Shown one piece after another: positions 8,254 through 17,301 of a stretch of DNA of 64,000 nucleotides (position 1 is the stretch's first letter; the number at the start of each line of letters is the position of its first letter). The stretch lies in assembly GCF_008065135.1 (NCBI RefSeq), contig NZ_CP042914.1, positions 434,001-498,000 of the forward strand, written 5' to 3'. This DNA is from Roseimaritima ulvae. GTDB taxonomy: Bacteria; Planctomycetota; Planctomycetia; Pirellulales; Pirellulaceae. The notes under the pieces are model-generated. The model ran no database searches. It had not been told where the DNA came from and saw nothing but the letters and a program-made list of their open reading frames with translations. The position numbers and the translations under genes are program-made.

Positions 8254-9938
8254 TTACAGACGATGAGTACTCGCGTCTAGAATCGCTCGAAGGCAAGCTG
8301 TCCTCTCGTGAGGGACGCTGCTTGGCCGAATTTGCGGCCACCGTTGCGTGCGAGCATGCGATCGTGGAATTGGGCTCGTTTAAAGGCAAAAGCGCCTGCT
8401 ACTTGGGCGTCGGCAGTCGGGACGGCTTTCAAGCCCCCGTCTACGCGGTCGATCTGTGGGACCTGCACGACTGGGAGGAGTACGCCGCGAGCGAGGTGTT
8501 TGCGACATGGCGCCAGCAGGTTTCGCAACTGGACGTCAGCCAACTTGTCACGCCGATACGCTGTGACTCGGCCATCGCCGGCCGGCTCTTTGCGCTCGAT
8601 GTGGGGTTGTTGTTTATCGACGGAAATCACCGTTTCGAAGCGGTTCAGCAGGATTTTTTTGCTTGGCAATCGAAGGTCATTTCCGGAGGCGTGGTTGCGT
8701 TTCATGATTACGCCAACCCGCAACACGGCGAGGGGGTCCGACGATTTGTCGACCAGTTCGTGGCCCCATCACAGCATTGGGCTGAGGGTGAAGTGATCGA
8801 TTCGATGTATGTCACTCGCCGCTTGACGCCACAAGATGTGACTGAAACCGCGACCGACACCCCTTCGCCGGCGGCCGAATCCTGGACGTTTGTTGCCAAC
8901 GACGAACTGCGTGAACAGCTGCGGATGCGGCCACCCCAGTACGGACTTGATTTATCACTGATCGTCCCTCGCCGTGAGCAGGATGGTATCTACGTCGACA
9001 CGCACAGTCCGCACTACGCGCCGTTGCAGCAAAAGTACCAGCACGCACCGCAGAGTCCGCCACTGCTCGATCGCGTCGACATCATGTGCCGGTACTGTCC
9101 GTTGGGCGCGACGTGTTGCTTTCCGCGACATTCGGCCGAGGAGCGAGATGAAATCTTGCATTCCAGCGACCGCGCCTCCTGGTGCCAGACCGGTGCCTGG
9201 GGTGGCGAGGTGGATTTTGTTTATCCCTATATCATTTCCGAAGCCCGCGGCGAGGAACTGAGGTATTCGCTGCGAAGTCTGGAAGCAAACTACGTGGGCA
9301 CGCCGCGAGTGTGGCTGATCGGTGACAAGCCCGATTGGTACCAGGGCAATCATGTCCCCCACCAACGTTTGAGCCCGCGGAGTCATCTTGCTCGGCTGGA
9401 CCGAGCGGCCAAGATGCGGCTCCTGCTAAAGCAACGCTCGATCGCCAATGAGTTTGTGTGGATGATGGATGACCTCTATTTTCTTCAGCCCGTGACGTTG
9501 CAGGAGCTCCGCTGGCGCTGGAAGCGAGCCGACATGGACGCGGCGCGACTGGCGACGTTCAAGCCGAAGAACGCTTGGCAGACCGAAAAACTGTGGACCT
9601 GGCAGGCGCTGAAAAAAGCCGGCCGGCCGCTGGATGATCAGAGCACGCACATGCCTTTGGTCTATGAGAAAAACAAGCTGCGGCGGTTGCTGAAGAAATA
9701 TCGACTGGCGGTCAATCCACTGGTCGATGACACCCTATACCTGAATGAATACGCAACCTATTTGCCGCGCGATGTGAGCGAGGTGTTGTACATCGAAGCG
9801 GGCCAGCCGTCCGCAGAAAAAATTCGTCAGCGTGCCAAGCCGGCGTTGATCATGAATCACGTCGACGATGCTTACACCCCGGCAATGCAGAAGGTGTTGG
9901 CGGAGTGGTTTCCCGAAAGGTCGCGTTGGGAGCGGTAG
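8250..9938 (+). CDS. Methyltransferase-24 / Cys cluster / Stealth-like glycophosphotransferase fusion
   Basis: A 562-residue protein with three parts. Residues about 10-185 are a class I SAM-dependent methyltransferase of the Methyltransf_24 type (IVELGSFKGKSACYLG, AVDLWDLHDW, LLFIDGNHRFEAV, VVAFHDYANP), often acting on sugars. Residues about 186-315 hold a linker and a cysteine cluster: C280-x2-C283-x5-C289-C290, then C312, a possible metal site. Residues about 320-560 resemble Stealth/glycosyl-phosphotransferase proteins: start VDFVYPYI, acidic motif FVWMMDDLYFLQP (D407, D408), STHMPLVYEK, and late NHVDD. This suggests transfer of a sugar-phosphate or sugar plus methylation in surface glycan synthesis. 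Start GTG is fixed by the 4-base overlap with the gene before. I know of no standard protein with this arrangement. Confidence 0.72.
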   Translation: MITDDEYSRLESLEGKLSSREGRCLAEFAATVACEHAIVELGSFKGKSACYLGVGSRDGFQAPVYAVDLWDLHDWEEYAASEVFATWRQQVSQLDVSQLVTPIRCDSAIAGRLFALDVGLLFIDGNHRFEAVQQDFFAWQSKVISGGVVAFHDYANPQHGEGVRRFVDQFVAPSQHWAEGEVIDSMYVTRRLTPQDVTETATDTPSPAAESWTFVANDELREQLRMRPPQYGLDLSLIVPRREQDGIYVDTHSPHYAPLQQKYQHAPQSPPLLDRVDIMCRYCPLGATCCFPRHSAEERDEILHSSDRASWCQTGAWGGEVDFVYPYIISEARGEELRYSLRSLEANYVGTPRVWLIGDKPDWYQGNHVPHQRLSPRSHLARLDRAAKMRLLLKQRSIANEFVWMMDDLYFLQPVTLQELRWRWKRADMDAARLATFKPKNAWQTEKLWTWQALKKAGRPLDDQSTHMPLVYEKNKLRRLLKKYRLAVNPLVDDTLYLNEYATYLPRDVSEVLYIEAGQPSAEKIRQRAKPALIMNHVDDAYTPAMQKVLAEWFPERSRWER

Positions 9939-10056
9939 GGACGTGCAATGAATCACTGCAGCATTTGTAATTGCCCCTCTCCTTAATCCTCTCCCCCGCT
10001 ATTCGCTTCGCGGCGGGGGAGAGGAGACCATAGGCCAGTGATTCATTTCACGTCCC
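9938..10056. terminator. Nested inverted repeat between convergent genes, likely bidirectional terminator
   Basis: An outer 21-base inverted repeat (9938-9958 with 10036-10056, 20/21 complementary) encloses a perfect 13-bp stem (9987-9999 with 10013-10025) rich in C/G. The outer left arm begins in the stop codon of the fusion gene. The site separates two genes whose 3' ends face each other, so terminating both transcripts is the simplest role. The nested arms could also mark a small mobile palindromic element. Confidence 0.6.
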
Positions 10057-10062
10057 AACTGC

Positions 10063-11283
10063 CTAGCCGCCCGCCATCCCGGCGGCGATCGCTTGTTCCA
10101 GGTCGGACTGCAGATCGGCGGCCGCTTCTAACCCGACGCTGATGCGGATCAGGCCGTCGCTGATGCCGAATCGCTCGCGGTCGGCAGCGTCGTAGCTGGC
10201 GTGTGACATCGATGCCGGCTGTTCGATCAGCGATTCCACCGCGCCCAAGCTAACGGCCAGATGAAACAACTTGGTGGCTTCACAAACTCGCGCGGTTTGT
10301 TGGAAGTCGCCTTCCAGTTCAAAGCACAGCATCGTGCCAAAGCCGGAGAATTGGCTGTCTGCCAAGCCATGCTGGGGATGCGACGGAAGCCCGGGATACA
10401 AGACGCGGCGAACCTGCGGATGCTGCTCCAGCCACGTGGCTAGTTGCATCGTGCTGCGGGATTGTTCGCGGACGCGGAGGTCGAGTGTTTTTAGGCCCCG
10501 CGCGACCAGGAAGCTGCTGAACGGATCCAGCACCGCACCGGTGGCGTTCTGCACGTAGTACAGTCGGTCGAACAATTCGCTGTCGGCGACCGACAGGGTT
10601 CCGCCCAGGCAGTCGCTGTGTCCGCCCAGGAACTTCGTGGCCGAATGCATCACCACGTCGACGCCATGTTCCAGCGGGCGGATCAGGGCGGGTGTGCCAA
10701 AGGTGTTGTCCACGCCCAGCAGGACCCCGGCGCGTTTGGCCACGGCGGACAGCCCGGCCAGATCGGGGATCGTCATCAGCGGATTGCCGATGGTTTCGCC
10801 CCAGATCAATTTGGTTTCAGGACGAATCGCGGCAGCCACCGCGTCCAGGTCGGTCATGTCGACCAAGCTGACTTCGATGCCGCTACGGCTGCAGATGTTG
10901 TGCAACAGGCGGTAGGCCCCGCCGTAGATATCGCAACCGGCGACGACGTGTTGGCCGCTTTCCAGCAGCATCGTGACGCAGTGGATGGCGGCCATTCCGG
11001 AGGAAAACGCCAGGGAGCCGCAGCCGCCTTCGAGCGAGGTCAGCGTCTGTTGCAGGCGGCTGCGCGTGGGGTTGCCGCTCCGCGAGTAATCGAACTCGCC
11101 CCATTCGCCGGCCCCGGGTTGGCGAAACGTGCTGGCCAGATGGATGGGCGGGACCACAGCGCCGGTTTGCGGATCGATTTCGTTGCCCACATGGATCGCG
11201 CGCGTGCGGAACTGCAGCTGCTGGGGATCCGAAGTCGTGTGCTCAGCGGCTTCGGGCGGGGAGGCGTCTTGCGGTTCGCTCAT
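10063..11283 (-). CDS. Transsulfuration PLP enzyme (cystathionine lyase/gamma-synthase type), second of pair
   Basis: A 406-residue Cys/Met metabolism PLP-dependent enzyme, fold type I. The PLP lysine is K217 in VVMHSATKFLGGHSD, with FDYSRSGNPT (64-73), FSSGMAAIH (93-101) and VDNTFGTP (191-198) as cofactor and substrate residues. The C-terminus has SLGAVESLIEQPASMSH, typical of gamma-lyases and gamma-synthases. The preference (cystathionine gamma-lyase, beta-lyase or homocysteine/methionine gamma-lyase) cannot be settled by sight. The ATG overlaps the stop of the upstream paralogue by 4 bases (11280-11283), so both are translated together. The two enzymes probably act in consecutive steps between cysteine, cystathionine and homocysteine. 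Confidence 0.9.
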   Translation of the reverse strand: MSEPQDASPPEAAEHTTSDPQQLQFRTRAIHVGNEIDPQTGAVVPPIHLASTFRQPGAGEWGEFDYSRSGNPTRSRLQQTLTSLEGGCGSLAFSSGMAAIHCVTMLLESGQHVVAGCDIYGGAYRLLHNICSRSGIEVSLVDMTDLDAVAAAIRPETKLIWGETIGNPLMTIPDLAGLSAVAKRAGVLLGVDNTFGTPALIRPLEHGVDVVMHSATKFLGGHSDCLGGTLSVADSELFDRLYYVQNATGAVLDPFSSFLVARGLKTLDLRVREQSRSTMQLATWLEQHPQVRRVLYPGLPSHPQHGLADSQFSGFGTMLCFELEGDFQQTARVCEATKLFHLAVSLGAVESLIEQPASMSHASYDAADRERFGISDGLIRISVGLEAAADLQSDLEQAIAAGMAGG

Positions 11284-12521
11284 GCTTCCAAGGCTTGCTT
11301 GAGGTCGGCGATCAGGTCGTCGCCGTTTTCGATCCCGCAGGAGTAGCGGATCATGTTGTCGGCGATGCCAAACTGTTGGCGTTGTTCGGGCGAGTAACTG
11401 AAGTAGCTCATCACCAGCGGTTGTTCGATCAAGGATTCGACGCCGCCCAAGCTGGGAGCGATGCGGGGGATCTGGGCGGCATCGACGATCCGCGACGTTT
11501 CTTTCCAGTCCGCGTCGGCGACTTCAAACGTGATCAGCCCGCCAAAGCCTTTCATCTGCGCGACGGCCGTGTCATGGGAAGGATGCGAGGCCAAGCCGGG
11601 GTAATAGACGCGAGCAACACGAGGGTGGGCGTCCAGGAACTCCGCCAACCGTTGGCCGTTCTCGTTGTGACGCTGCATCCGCAATTCGAAGGTTTTGAGG
11701 CCGCGTTCGAGCAGGTATAGGTTGTGAGGCGAATTGACGCCGCCCAAGATGCCGCGGAGGCTGCGGACGGACTCCAGTTTTTCTTTGCTGCCGCAGATCA
11801 CGCCGGCCAACAAGTCGTTGTGGCCGCCCATGTACTTGGTGGCCGAATGCAGCACGTAATCGACGCCCCAGTCGATCGGACGGATGTTGTAGGGCGTTGC
11901 CAGCGTAGCGTCGATCAGCGTTTCCACTTCGTGGGCTTTGCCAATAGCCGCAAACTGCTCCAGGTCGACGGTGGTCAGGTGCGGATTGGTGGGCGATTCA
12001 CTGACCAGCATTTTGGTGGCCGGTTTGATGGCCGCTTCCATGGCGGCGAAGTCGCCGGTGGGCACCTGCCGGGTGACGACGCCAAAGCGAGCCAGATGTT
12101 TCGCGCAGAATTCGCGACTGCGGTGGTAACACTGGTCGAAGAACACGATCTCGTCGCCGGCGTTCAGCTTGGCCATCAGCAGGCCCACGATGGCGGCCAT
12201 GCCGGAGCTGTAGACGATCGCCGATTCGGCATTGTCCAGTTCGGCCAGTTTGCCTTCGACACTTTTTTCGTTGGGGTTGCCGTAGCGGCCGTACTCTTCG
12301 CGTTGCGAGCGGCCTTCGACGTAGTCCAACAGGTCGTCGGTGGACGCAAAGGTGAAGGTCGAAGCACAGAAAATCGGATCGGTGATCGAATCACCCGGTT
12401 TCTGCCGCAATTCCCCTGCGTGCACGCTAGCGGTAGAGATGCCGCGTTGGGGGGGACGTTGGGAAGGCGTGCGATTCGGGGTGGATTTCGCGTCCATATC
12501 AATCGGCGATCCTGTGGCCAT
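11280..12521 (-). CDS. Cystathionine gamma-synthase-like PLP enzyme, first of pair
   Basis: A 413-residue fold-type I PLP enzyme of the Cys/Met family. The PLP lysine is K229 in YVLHSATKYMGGHND, and the family segments EYGRYGNPNE (76-85), YSSGMAAIVG (104-113) and LGGVESLIEQPLVMSYFS are present. The PLP ring-binding aspartate is in LIDATLATP, where VDNTFATP is usual. The divergent start suggests a subfamily found in planctomycetes and others, commonly annotated cystathionine gamma-synthase (O-acyl-homoserine + cysteine to cystathionine). It is promoter-proximal in a two-gene operon with a related enzyme. Residues 1-28 are a polar extension. Cytosolic, with exact reaction inferred. Confidence 0.9.
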   Translation of the reverse strand: MATGSPIDMDAKSTPNRTPSQRPPQRGISTASVHAGELRQKPGDSITDPIFCASTFTFASTDDLLDYVEGRSQREEYGRYGNPNEKSVEGKLAELDNAESAIVYSSGMAAIVGLLMAKLNAGDEIVFFDQCYHRSREFCAKHLARFGVVTRQVPTGDFAAMEAAIKPATKMLVSESPTNPHLTTVDLEQFAAIGKAHEVETLIDATLATPYNIRPIDWGVDYVLHSATKYMGGHNDLLAGVICGSKEKLESVRSLRGILGGVNSPHNLYLLERGLKTFELRMQRHNENGQRLAEFLDAHPRVARVYYPGLASHPSHDTAVAQMKGFGGLITFEVADADWKETSRIVDAAQIPRIAPSLGGVESLIEQPLVMSYFSYSPEQRQQFGIADNMIRYSCGIENGDDLIADLKQALEA

Positions 12522-12852
12522 GGTGGTTCCTGCTACGGAAAGGGCACGTGACTGGATGGATCGCGACCCGATGGTGCAGCAAGCGGTTTGCCGTTGGCCG
12601 ATTCACAACCCCGGTTAGAATGGAACGATCACGATCGATGGTCCGTTCGGGTGGGGTCGGATGGCTCTTTAGCAGTGAAGGCTGCAAGCGGCCGCAAATC
12701 CCTGTATGTTTGAAGTCTAGCTGGCACCTGGAACAACTACAACGGTTCGTTTGGCGAAAGCCGGGGGAATCGCGGAACGGGTCGGTCGTGAGCCGCGCAA
12801 ACCCTGGGCTTTGTGTGCTCGGATATTCTTCGCTAACCGTCAAAAACGCCGC
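12522..12852. other. Intergenic region between divergent genes
   Basis: This 331-base gap separates the transsulfuration operon (minus) from the HEAT-like gene (plus) and must hold both promoters. A short palindrome-rich segment lies near 12628-12645 (CGATCACGATCG). I looked for a SAM or S-box riboswitch ahead of the transsulfuration genes and saw no recognisable core. Nothing else can be assigned. Confidence 0.5.
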
Positions 12853-14199
12853 ATGTTCTCTGCCCCTGCCCGACTTCGCCGACTCGCCCCGCTGCGGCCG
12901 CGAGGATTCGCCCTGCTGGCTTTGCAATGGGGGAGCGCCAGGCGGCTGCTTGTCGGCTTGCTGTTGGTCGGCTCGTTGCTTGCCGGCTTGGCGTGTCAGG
13001 CGTCCGCTCAAGCCGTGGAACAAAACAATCAAAACAATCCGGCTGCCGCCGACGCGGACGCACCCGCCAGCGATGCCGAACCGCCACTGAGCGACGCGGA
13101 GGTGGCCGAGGTCATCGGGCGGTTGGGTTCGCCTCGCTTTGCCGATCGCGAAGACGCCATGGTGCGGGCACGGCAGTGGGGCAATCGGATCCTGCCGGAG
13201 CTGCGCGCGGCCGCGGCGAACCACGAGAATGCCGAGGTCCGCAGCCGGGCCAAGTTCGTCTACAGCCAGATCGTCGAGGGCGATTTTGACGCTCGCGCGG
13301 AAGCTTTTCTGGCCGGCAACGACCTCGGCGATGCCTTTCCCGGCTGGGATTACGTGTCCTCACTGATGGGCGACAAACCCGAACTGCGGGAAGTCTTTGT
13401 GGCTACCAGTCGCCGCTACCCCCAGTTGATGGAATCCTTCGACGGCGGAGCTCGCGAACGCACGCTGGAACTGGAGCATGTGGTGCATCAGATCCAGCAC
13501 AAGATGCGGGACCTGCGAGAGGTGCCGACCCGCGAAGATCTGTTGGCGACCTTGTGGGGAATCGCCGATCCCAATGTGCTGATTTCCGACGAGGCGCAGG
13601 GGTTGGTATTGTCGTTGTTGCGCAAAGCCGCCGCGAATGAGCTCCGCAAAAACGCTCAACTGCGGGAACCCTTCTTGGGCGTGGTGGGGATGTGGATGCG
13701 GCGTTCCCCGGTCGCCGGAGCGGAGCAGACCTTGGCGCTTTCGATGCAGTGGGAGATGGCCGAAGAGTCGCGGGTGTTGGGGATGCGAGCCGCCTATGAG
13801 GCCCGCGATGTGGCCGATGTTCACGCCGGGCTACAGGCGGTGGCGCGATTTGGTAAACCCAGTGACGTGCCTTTTGTGCTGCCGTTTCTAGACGACCTTC
13901 GCGAAGACCCCAATGCGCGGCCGCCAGCGGAGGGCTGGACGCCGGTCCGGACCAGCGAAGTCGCCACGGCCACGATCGCCAAGCTGTACGGCGTGCCGCT
14001 CGATGAACTCGGTTTTCCCGCTGTGCAGGAGCATCCCAAGATCGGTTTTGCCATCGAGTCCCTTGGGTTTCCGGCCGAGAAGCCCGAATTGCGGCAGGCC
14101 GTCAGCGACAAACTAAGAAAACTGATGATTGAGCACAAACATGTTATCGCGCCCCGGATCACCCGTCCTTCGCCGCCCGAGGCTCCTGAAACGCCCTAG
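12853..14199 (+). CDS. Secreted HEAT-like repeat protein
   Basis: A 448-residue protein when started at ATG 12853. An earlier TTG start is possible but would add 34 residues before the signal. The N-terminus is Arg-rich and followed by a hydrophobic stretch LLVGLLLVGSLLAGLACQAS, with probable signal peptidase cleavage near ASAQA, so it is exported. A region of paired helices follows, with HEAT-like pattern near residues 70-140 (VIGRLGSPRFADREDAMVRA, ILPELRAAAANHENAEVRSR). The remainder is helical with no catalytic motif that I recognise. The receptor kinase gene starts 114 bases downstream on the same strand. A scaffold role is inference. Confidence 0.72.
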   Translation: MFSAPARLRRLAPLRPRGFALLALQWGSARRLLVGLLLVGSLLAGLACQASAQAVEQNNQNNPAAADADAPASDAEPPLSDAEVAEVIGRLGSPRFADREDAMVRARQWGNRILPELRAAAANHENAEVRSRAKFVYSQIVEGDFDARAEAFLAGNDLGDAFPGWDYVSSLMGDKPELREVFVATSRRYPQLMESFDGGARERTLELEHVVHQIQHKMRDLREVPTREDLLATLWGIADPNVLISDEAQGLVLSLLRKAAANELRKNAQLREPFLGVVGMWMRRSPVAGAEQTLALSMQWEMAEESRVLGMRAAYEARDVADVHAGLQAVARFGKPSDVPFVLPFLDDLREDPNARPPAEGWTPVRTSEVATATIAKLYGVPLDELGFPAVQEHPKIGFAIESLGFPAEKPELRQAVSDKLRKLMIEHKHVIAPRITRPSPPEAPETP

Positions 14200-14313
14200 C
14201 GGCGTTATTTGCTGCGAATCGTGGTGGCGGAGTCCCCTCCCCCGTTGCGAGGGATAGAATAAAGGTGTCGTAGCCCTGTCGAAAGTCATCCCCCTTCGCT
14301 CTGTTTTGTCGTC

Positions 14314-17301
14314 ATGGACCCCGCCGCCCAAGGAACAATACTCGCCGATGCGCTATTGATCGATCGCGTGGTCAAGCGATTTGAAGAGGCTTGGCGGAAC
14401 GGGGAACAGCCGCAGGTGGAGCCGTTTCTCGAAGGGCTGCCGGCCACCCATCGCTCGATCGCTCACCAGCGTCTGCACGCCGCCGCACATCGTTTGCAGG
14501 TAGAAGAAGATAAGCGGGAGCTGGAAAACGATTCCTTGGCCGTCACCTACCTGCACGACACCTCGGAGCTGGATACGAAGAACGGCGAAACGCCCCCTGC
14601 GACGCCGGCCAACATGCCCGAGCGGTTGGGGGCCTTTGAGCTGCAAGCCGAGCTAGGCCGCGGCGCTTTTGGCGTCGTCTATCAAGCCTACGACTCGCGT
14701 CTGGACCGCAAGGTCGCCATCAAGGTGCCCCTGCTGGATTCCGAAAAGTCACGGCAGCAGTACATCGACGAAGCTCGCAAGGCGGCGATGATCGAGAGCG
14801 TGGGGATCGTGCCGGTGTACCACGTCGACACCACCGCCAATGGTTCACCGTATGTGGTGCAAAAGTTTATCGATGGCCCCAATCTGCGCAGCCTGTTGCA
14901 GCGGGTCGGTGGGCTTGGCTTGCAGCCTGCCCTGACGATCGTCCGCGATGTCGCTCGCTCGCTGGCCCTGGCGCACCGCAGCGGGATGATCCATCGCGAT
15001 CTGAAGCCCGAAAATATTTTGTTGGATAAAGAAGGCGTGCCCTGGATCGCCGACTTTGGCTTGGCGCTCCGCGAAGACGAGCAGGATGGTCGTGAAGGCG
15101 AGGTTGCCGGCACGCCGCTGTACATGTCTCCCGAACAGGTCCGCGGCAATGCGGATTGGCTGGACGGACGCACCGACATCTGGGCCGCCGGCGTGTTGCT
15201 GTACGAATTGATTGCCGGCCGGCCGCCGTTTAACGCGAAGAACGTCGAACGTTTGATCCGCGAAATCTGTCGCCGCGATCCAAAACCGCTCAGCCAACGC
15301 TCGGCCGACATTCCGGTGGAGTTGGATGAGATCTTTTCGCGTTGCTGCGCCAAAAAAGCCCGCGATCGCTTTGCCTCGGCCGACGAGCTGGCGACGCGAC
15401 TCGACCAGGTTTTGCAGGAATTGTTTCCCGGTGGCTCGACCTTGTCGGACACCTCCGCCTGGCCTTCCACAGCCCACTCGACGCAGCCCTCCGCCGGCTC
15501 GGAAGCGGAGTTGCCGGCGCGGCTGTCTGGCGGTGAGCGTGCTGCCCGGACCGCTTCACCGCGACAAACCAAGCGGAACAGCGCGGTCGAGGTCCTCTCG
15601 GAGCAGGACAGCGGCGAGGTCCAGCCCACCGTGTTGTTGCCAGCCCGCCGGCCCATGCGGTGGGGATTATGGGGGGCCGCCATCCTGTTGGCAGTCGCGG
15701 CCCTGGGAAGCGGGGCCTATATCTGGTCATCTTCTCCCTCGCGCTTGGCCGGGAAGGCTGCAGGCGTGCCCGGAGACAATCCGCGTCAGTCAGAGCCACC
15801 CGGGATTGTGGAACCGCCTTCGCCGCCCGAACCGCCCTGGCCCTACGAACCGGCTGCCCTGCCTCCGGACGTCCCCTTTGTCATCCCTCCACCCGACTTT
15901 TCCCACTTGGTGGTCTCTCTCGATGGCCAAAAACCCGTGGGGCAGGAGAAAGCCTATCAGACAATTTCCGAGGCCTTGGCCGACGTGGAGAGCGGCGGAG
16001 AGGTCGAACTCCGCCCCGGCTTCTACAACGAGTCGTTGGTGATCGATAAACCCGTGGTGTTGTCCGGCGCCAACAGCCGTTCGCAGGTCGTCATCCAAAG
16101 CACGGCCGGGCCCTGTGTGACCGTCAAGGGCGGGACCCTGGCGGCCGGGCGCATCACCTTTCGCGGCCAAGGCGTGCCGGGGCAGCACGAATTCAACACC
16201 ATCGACCTGGTCGAGGGCGCCGTGCAACTGACCGACTGTGAAGTCAGTGCGGCCACGTTCTGCTGTGTCAAAGCCCGCAAGGGAACCCGGCTGACGGCCG
16301 CCGAATGCGGCTTTGTCGCCCTGACCGATTCGGCCGTGTCGTGTCGGGAAAGCCAGCCTGTGTCGCTGTCGGGATGTACGTTTCGCGATTGCAGCGAAGG
16401 AGCGGCCATCGAACTGATCAGCGGCACCGGTTCGATCATCGATTGCAAAGTATTGGGCAACAATCAGTACGGCATCTATTGCGAAGCCACTGGTGAAACG
16501 CCCGTTTCGGTGCGGAACTGTACCCTCGAAGGCTGCCAGCGGGCCGGCATCCAATCGCTTGAACAGGGCGCCATCGACATCCAAGGCGGCATGCTGACGC
16601 GCTGCAAAGTCAGTGTCGAAGCTCGCGGCGGCAGTGTGCGAATGCGTGACTTGGTGGCGCTCGACGGCACGGGCCCCTGCCTGTCCGTCACCCGTCAAGG
16701 ACGGGTCGAAGCGACCGGCTGTGAATTCCGCGCCTGCTTGGTCGGCCTGGCCATGGAAGACTCGCAGGTCAAACTGACCGACTGCCAAATCCTCGCGATG
16801 GGCTACATGGGGGTCTTTACCAAACCTGGCAGCCATCTGGAGCTGATCGATTGCCGCATCGAACGGGCTCGCGAAACCGGCATGACCCTGGTCGATACCC
16901 GGCTGACCATTACCGGCGGCAGTGTCAGCCACAACGGGGCAGGCGGAATCTATGCTTCCGGTTCGCGGGGCGTCGTGACGGCTAATAATGTGACCATCGA
17001 TGCTAATTCCAAAATCGGCTTCCACCTGACCGATGGCGCGGCCTCCTTTACCGGCGGCCAAATTTCCAAACACGAATTTGGCGTGCTCGTCGAAAGCTCG
17101 CCCGGAGCCATCGAGGCTACCGATTTCGATGCCCGATTGTTGCTTCTTGATAGCAATACCGAGGCCGCATTTCAGTTTCTCGACGGTACCGAAGGGGACC
17201 TCAAAGCCTGCCGGACGCTTGGTCATCCCCCCAACAAGGACTTGTTGGAAAGCCCGAAAGCCAGCGTATTGGTCGACAAAGAGTGTAAATTTGGTCAGTG
17301 A
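14314..17301 (+). CDS. Membrane Ser/Thr protein kinase with parallel beta-helix ectodomain
   Basis: A 995-residue receptor-like kinase. Residues about 1-70 are the planctomycete N-terminal extension (WRNGEQPQVEPFLEGLP). The kinase domain (about 108-372) has the glycine loop GRGAFGVVYQ (115-124), Lys137 in VAIK, HRD at 227-229 with LKPEN, and DFG from Asp247, so it should be active. After a Ser/Pro-rich linker comes one transmembrane helix (about 450-471). Residues about 530-990 carry 15 or more short strand repeats such as PVVLSGANSRSQVVIQ, VQLTDCEVSAATFCCV and LTDCQILAMGYMG, a right-handed parallel beta-helix of the pectate-lyase/CASH type that often binds carbohydrate. It probably senses or binds a polysaccharide outside the cytoplasm. 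Ligand and substrate are unknown. Confidence 0.92.
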   Translation: MDPAAQGTILADALLIDRVVKRFEEAWRNGEQPQVEPFLEGLPATHRSIAHQRLHAAAHRLQVEEDKRELENDSLAVTYLHDTSELDTKNGETPPATPANMPERLGAFELQAELGRGAFGVVYQAYDSRLDRKVAIKVPLLDSEKSRQQYIDEARKAAMIESVGIVPVYHVDTTANGSPYVVQKFIDGPNLRSLLQRVGGLGLQPALTIVRDVARSLALAHRSGMIHRDLKPENILLDKEGVPWIADFGLALREDEQDGREGEVAGTPLYMSPEQVRGNADWLDGRTDIWAAGVLLYELIAGRPPFNAKNVERLIREICRRDPKPLSQRSADIPVELDEIFSRCCAKKARDRFASADELATRLDQVLQELFPGGSTLSDTSAWPSTAHSTQPSAGSEAELPARLSGGERAARTASPRQTKRNSAVEVLSEQDSGEVQPTVLLPARRPMRWGLWGAAILLAVAALGSGAYIWSSSPSRLAGKAAGVPGDNPRQSEPPGIVEPPSPPEPPWPYEPAALPPDVPFVIPPPDFSHLVVSLDGQKPVGQEKAYQTISEALADVESGGEVELRPGFYNESLVIDKPVVLSGANSRSQVVIQSTAGPCVTVKGGTLAAGRITFRGQGVPGQHEFNTIDLVEGAVQLTDCEVSAATFCCVKARKGTRLTAAECGFVALTDSAVSCRESQPVSLSGCTFRDCSEGAAIELISGTGSIIDCKVLGNNQYGIYCEATGETPVSVRNCTLEGCQRAGIQSLEQGAIDIQGGMLTRCKVSVEARGGSVRMRDLVALDGTGPCLSVTRQGRVEATGCEFRACLVGLAMEDSQVKLTDCQILAMGYMGVFTKPGSHLELIDCRIERARETGMTLVDTRLTITGGSVSHNGAGGIYASGSRGVVTANNVTIDANSKIGFHLTDGAASFTGGQISKHEFGVLVESSPGAIEATDFDARLLLLDSNTEAAFQFLDGTEGDLKACRTLGHPPNKDLLESPKASVLVDKECKFGQ

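Noticed and set aside
12522-12750. SAM riboswitch before the transsulfuration operon
   Set aside because: The function would fit, but no conserved S-box or SAM-II core was seen.
15790-17226. 478-residue minus-strand frame opposite the kinase ectodomain
   Set aside because: Antisense shadow of the beta-helix repeats, with no recognisable domain or start signal.
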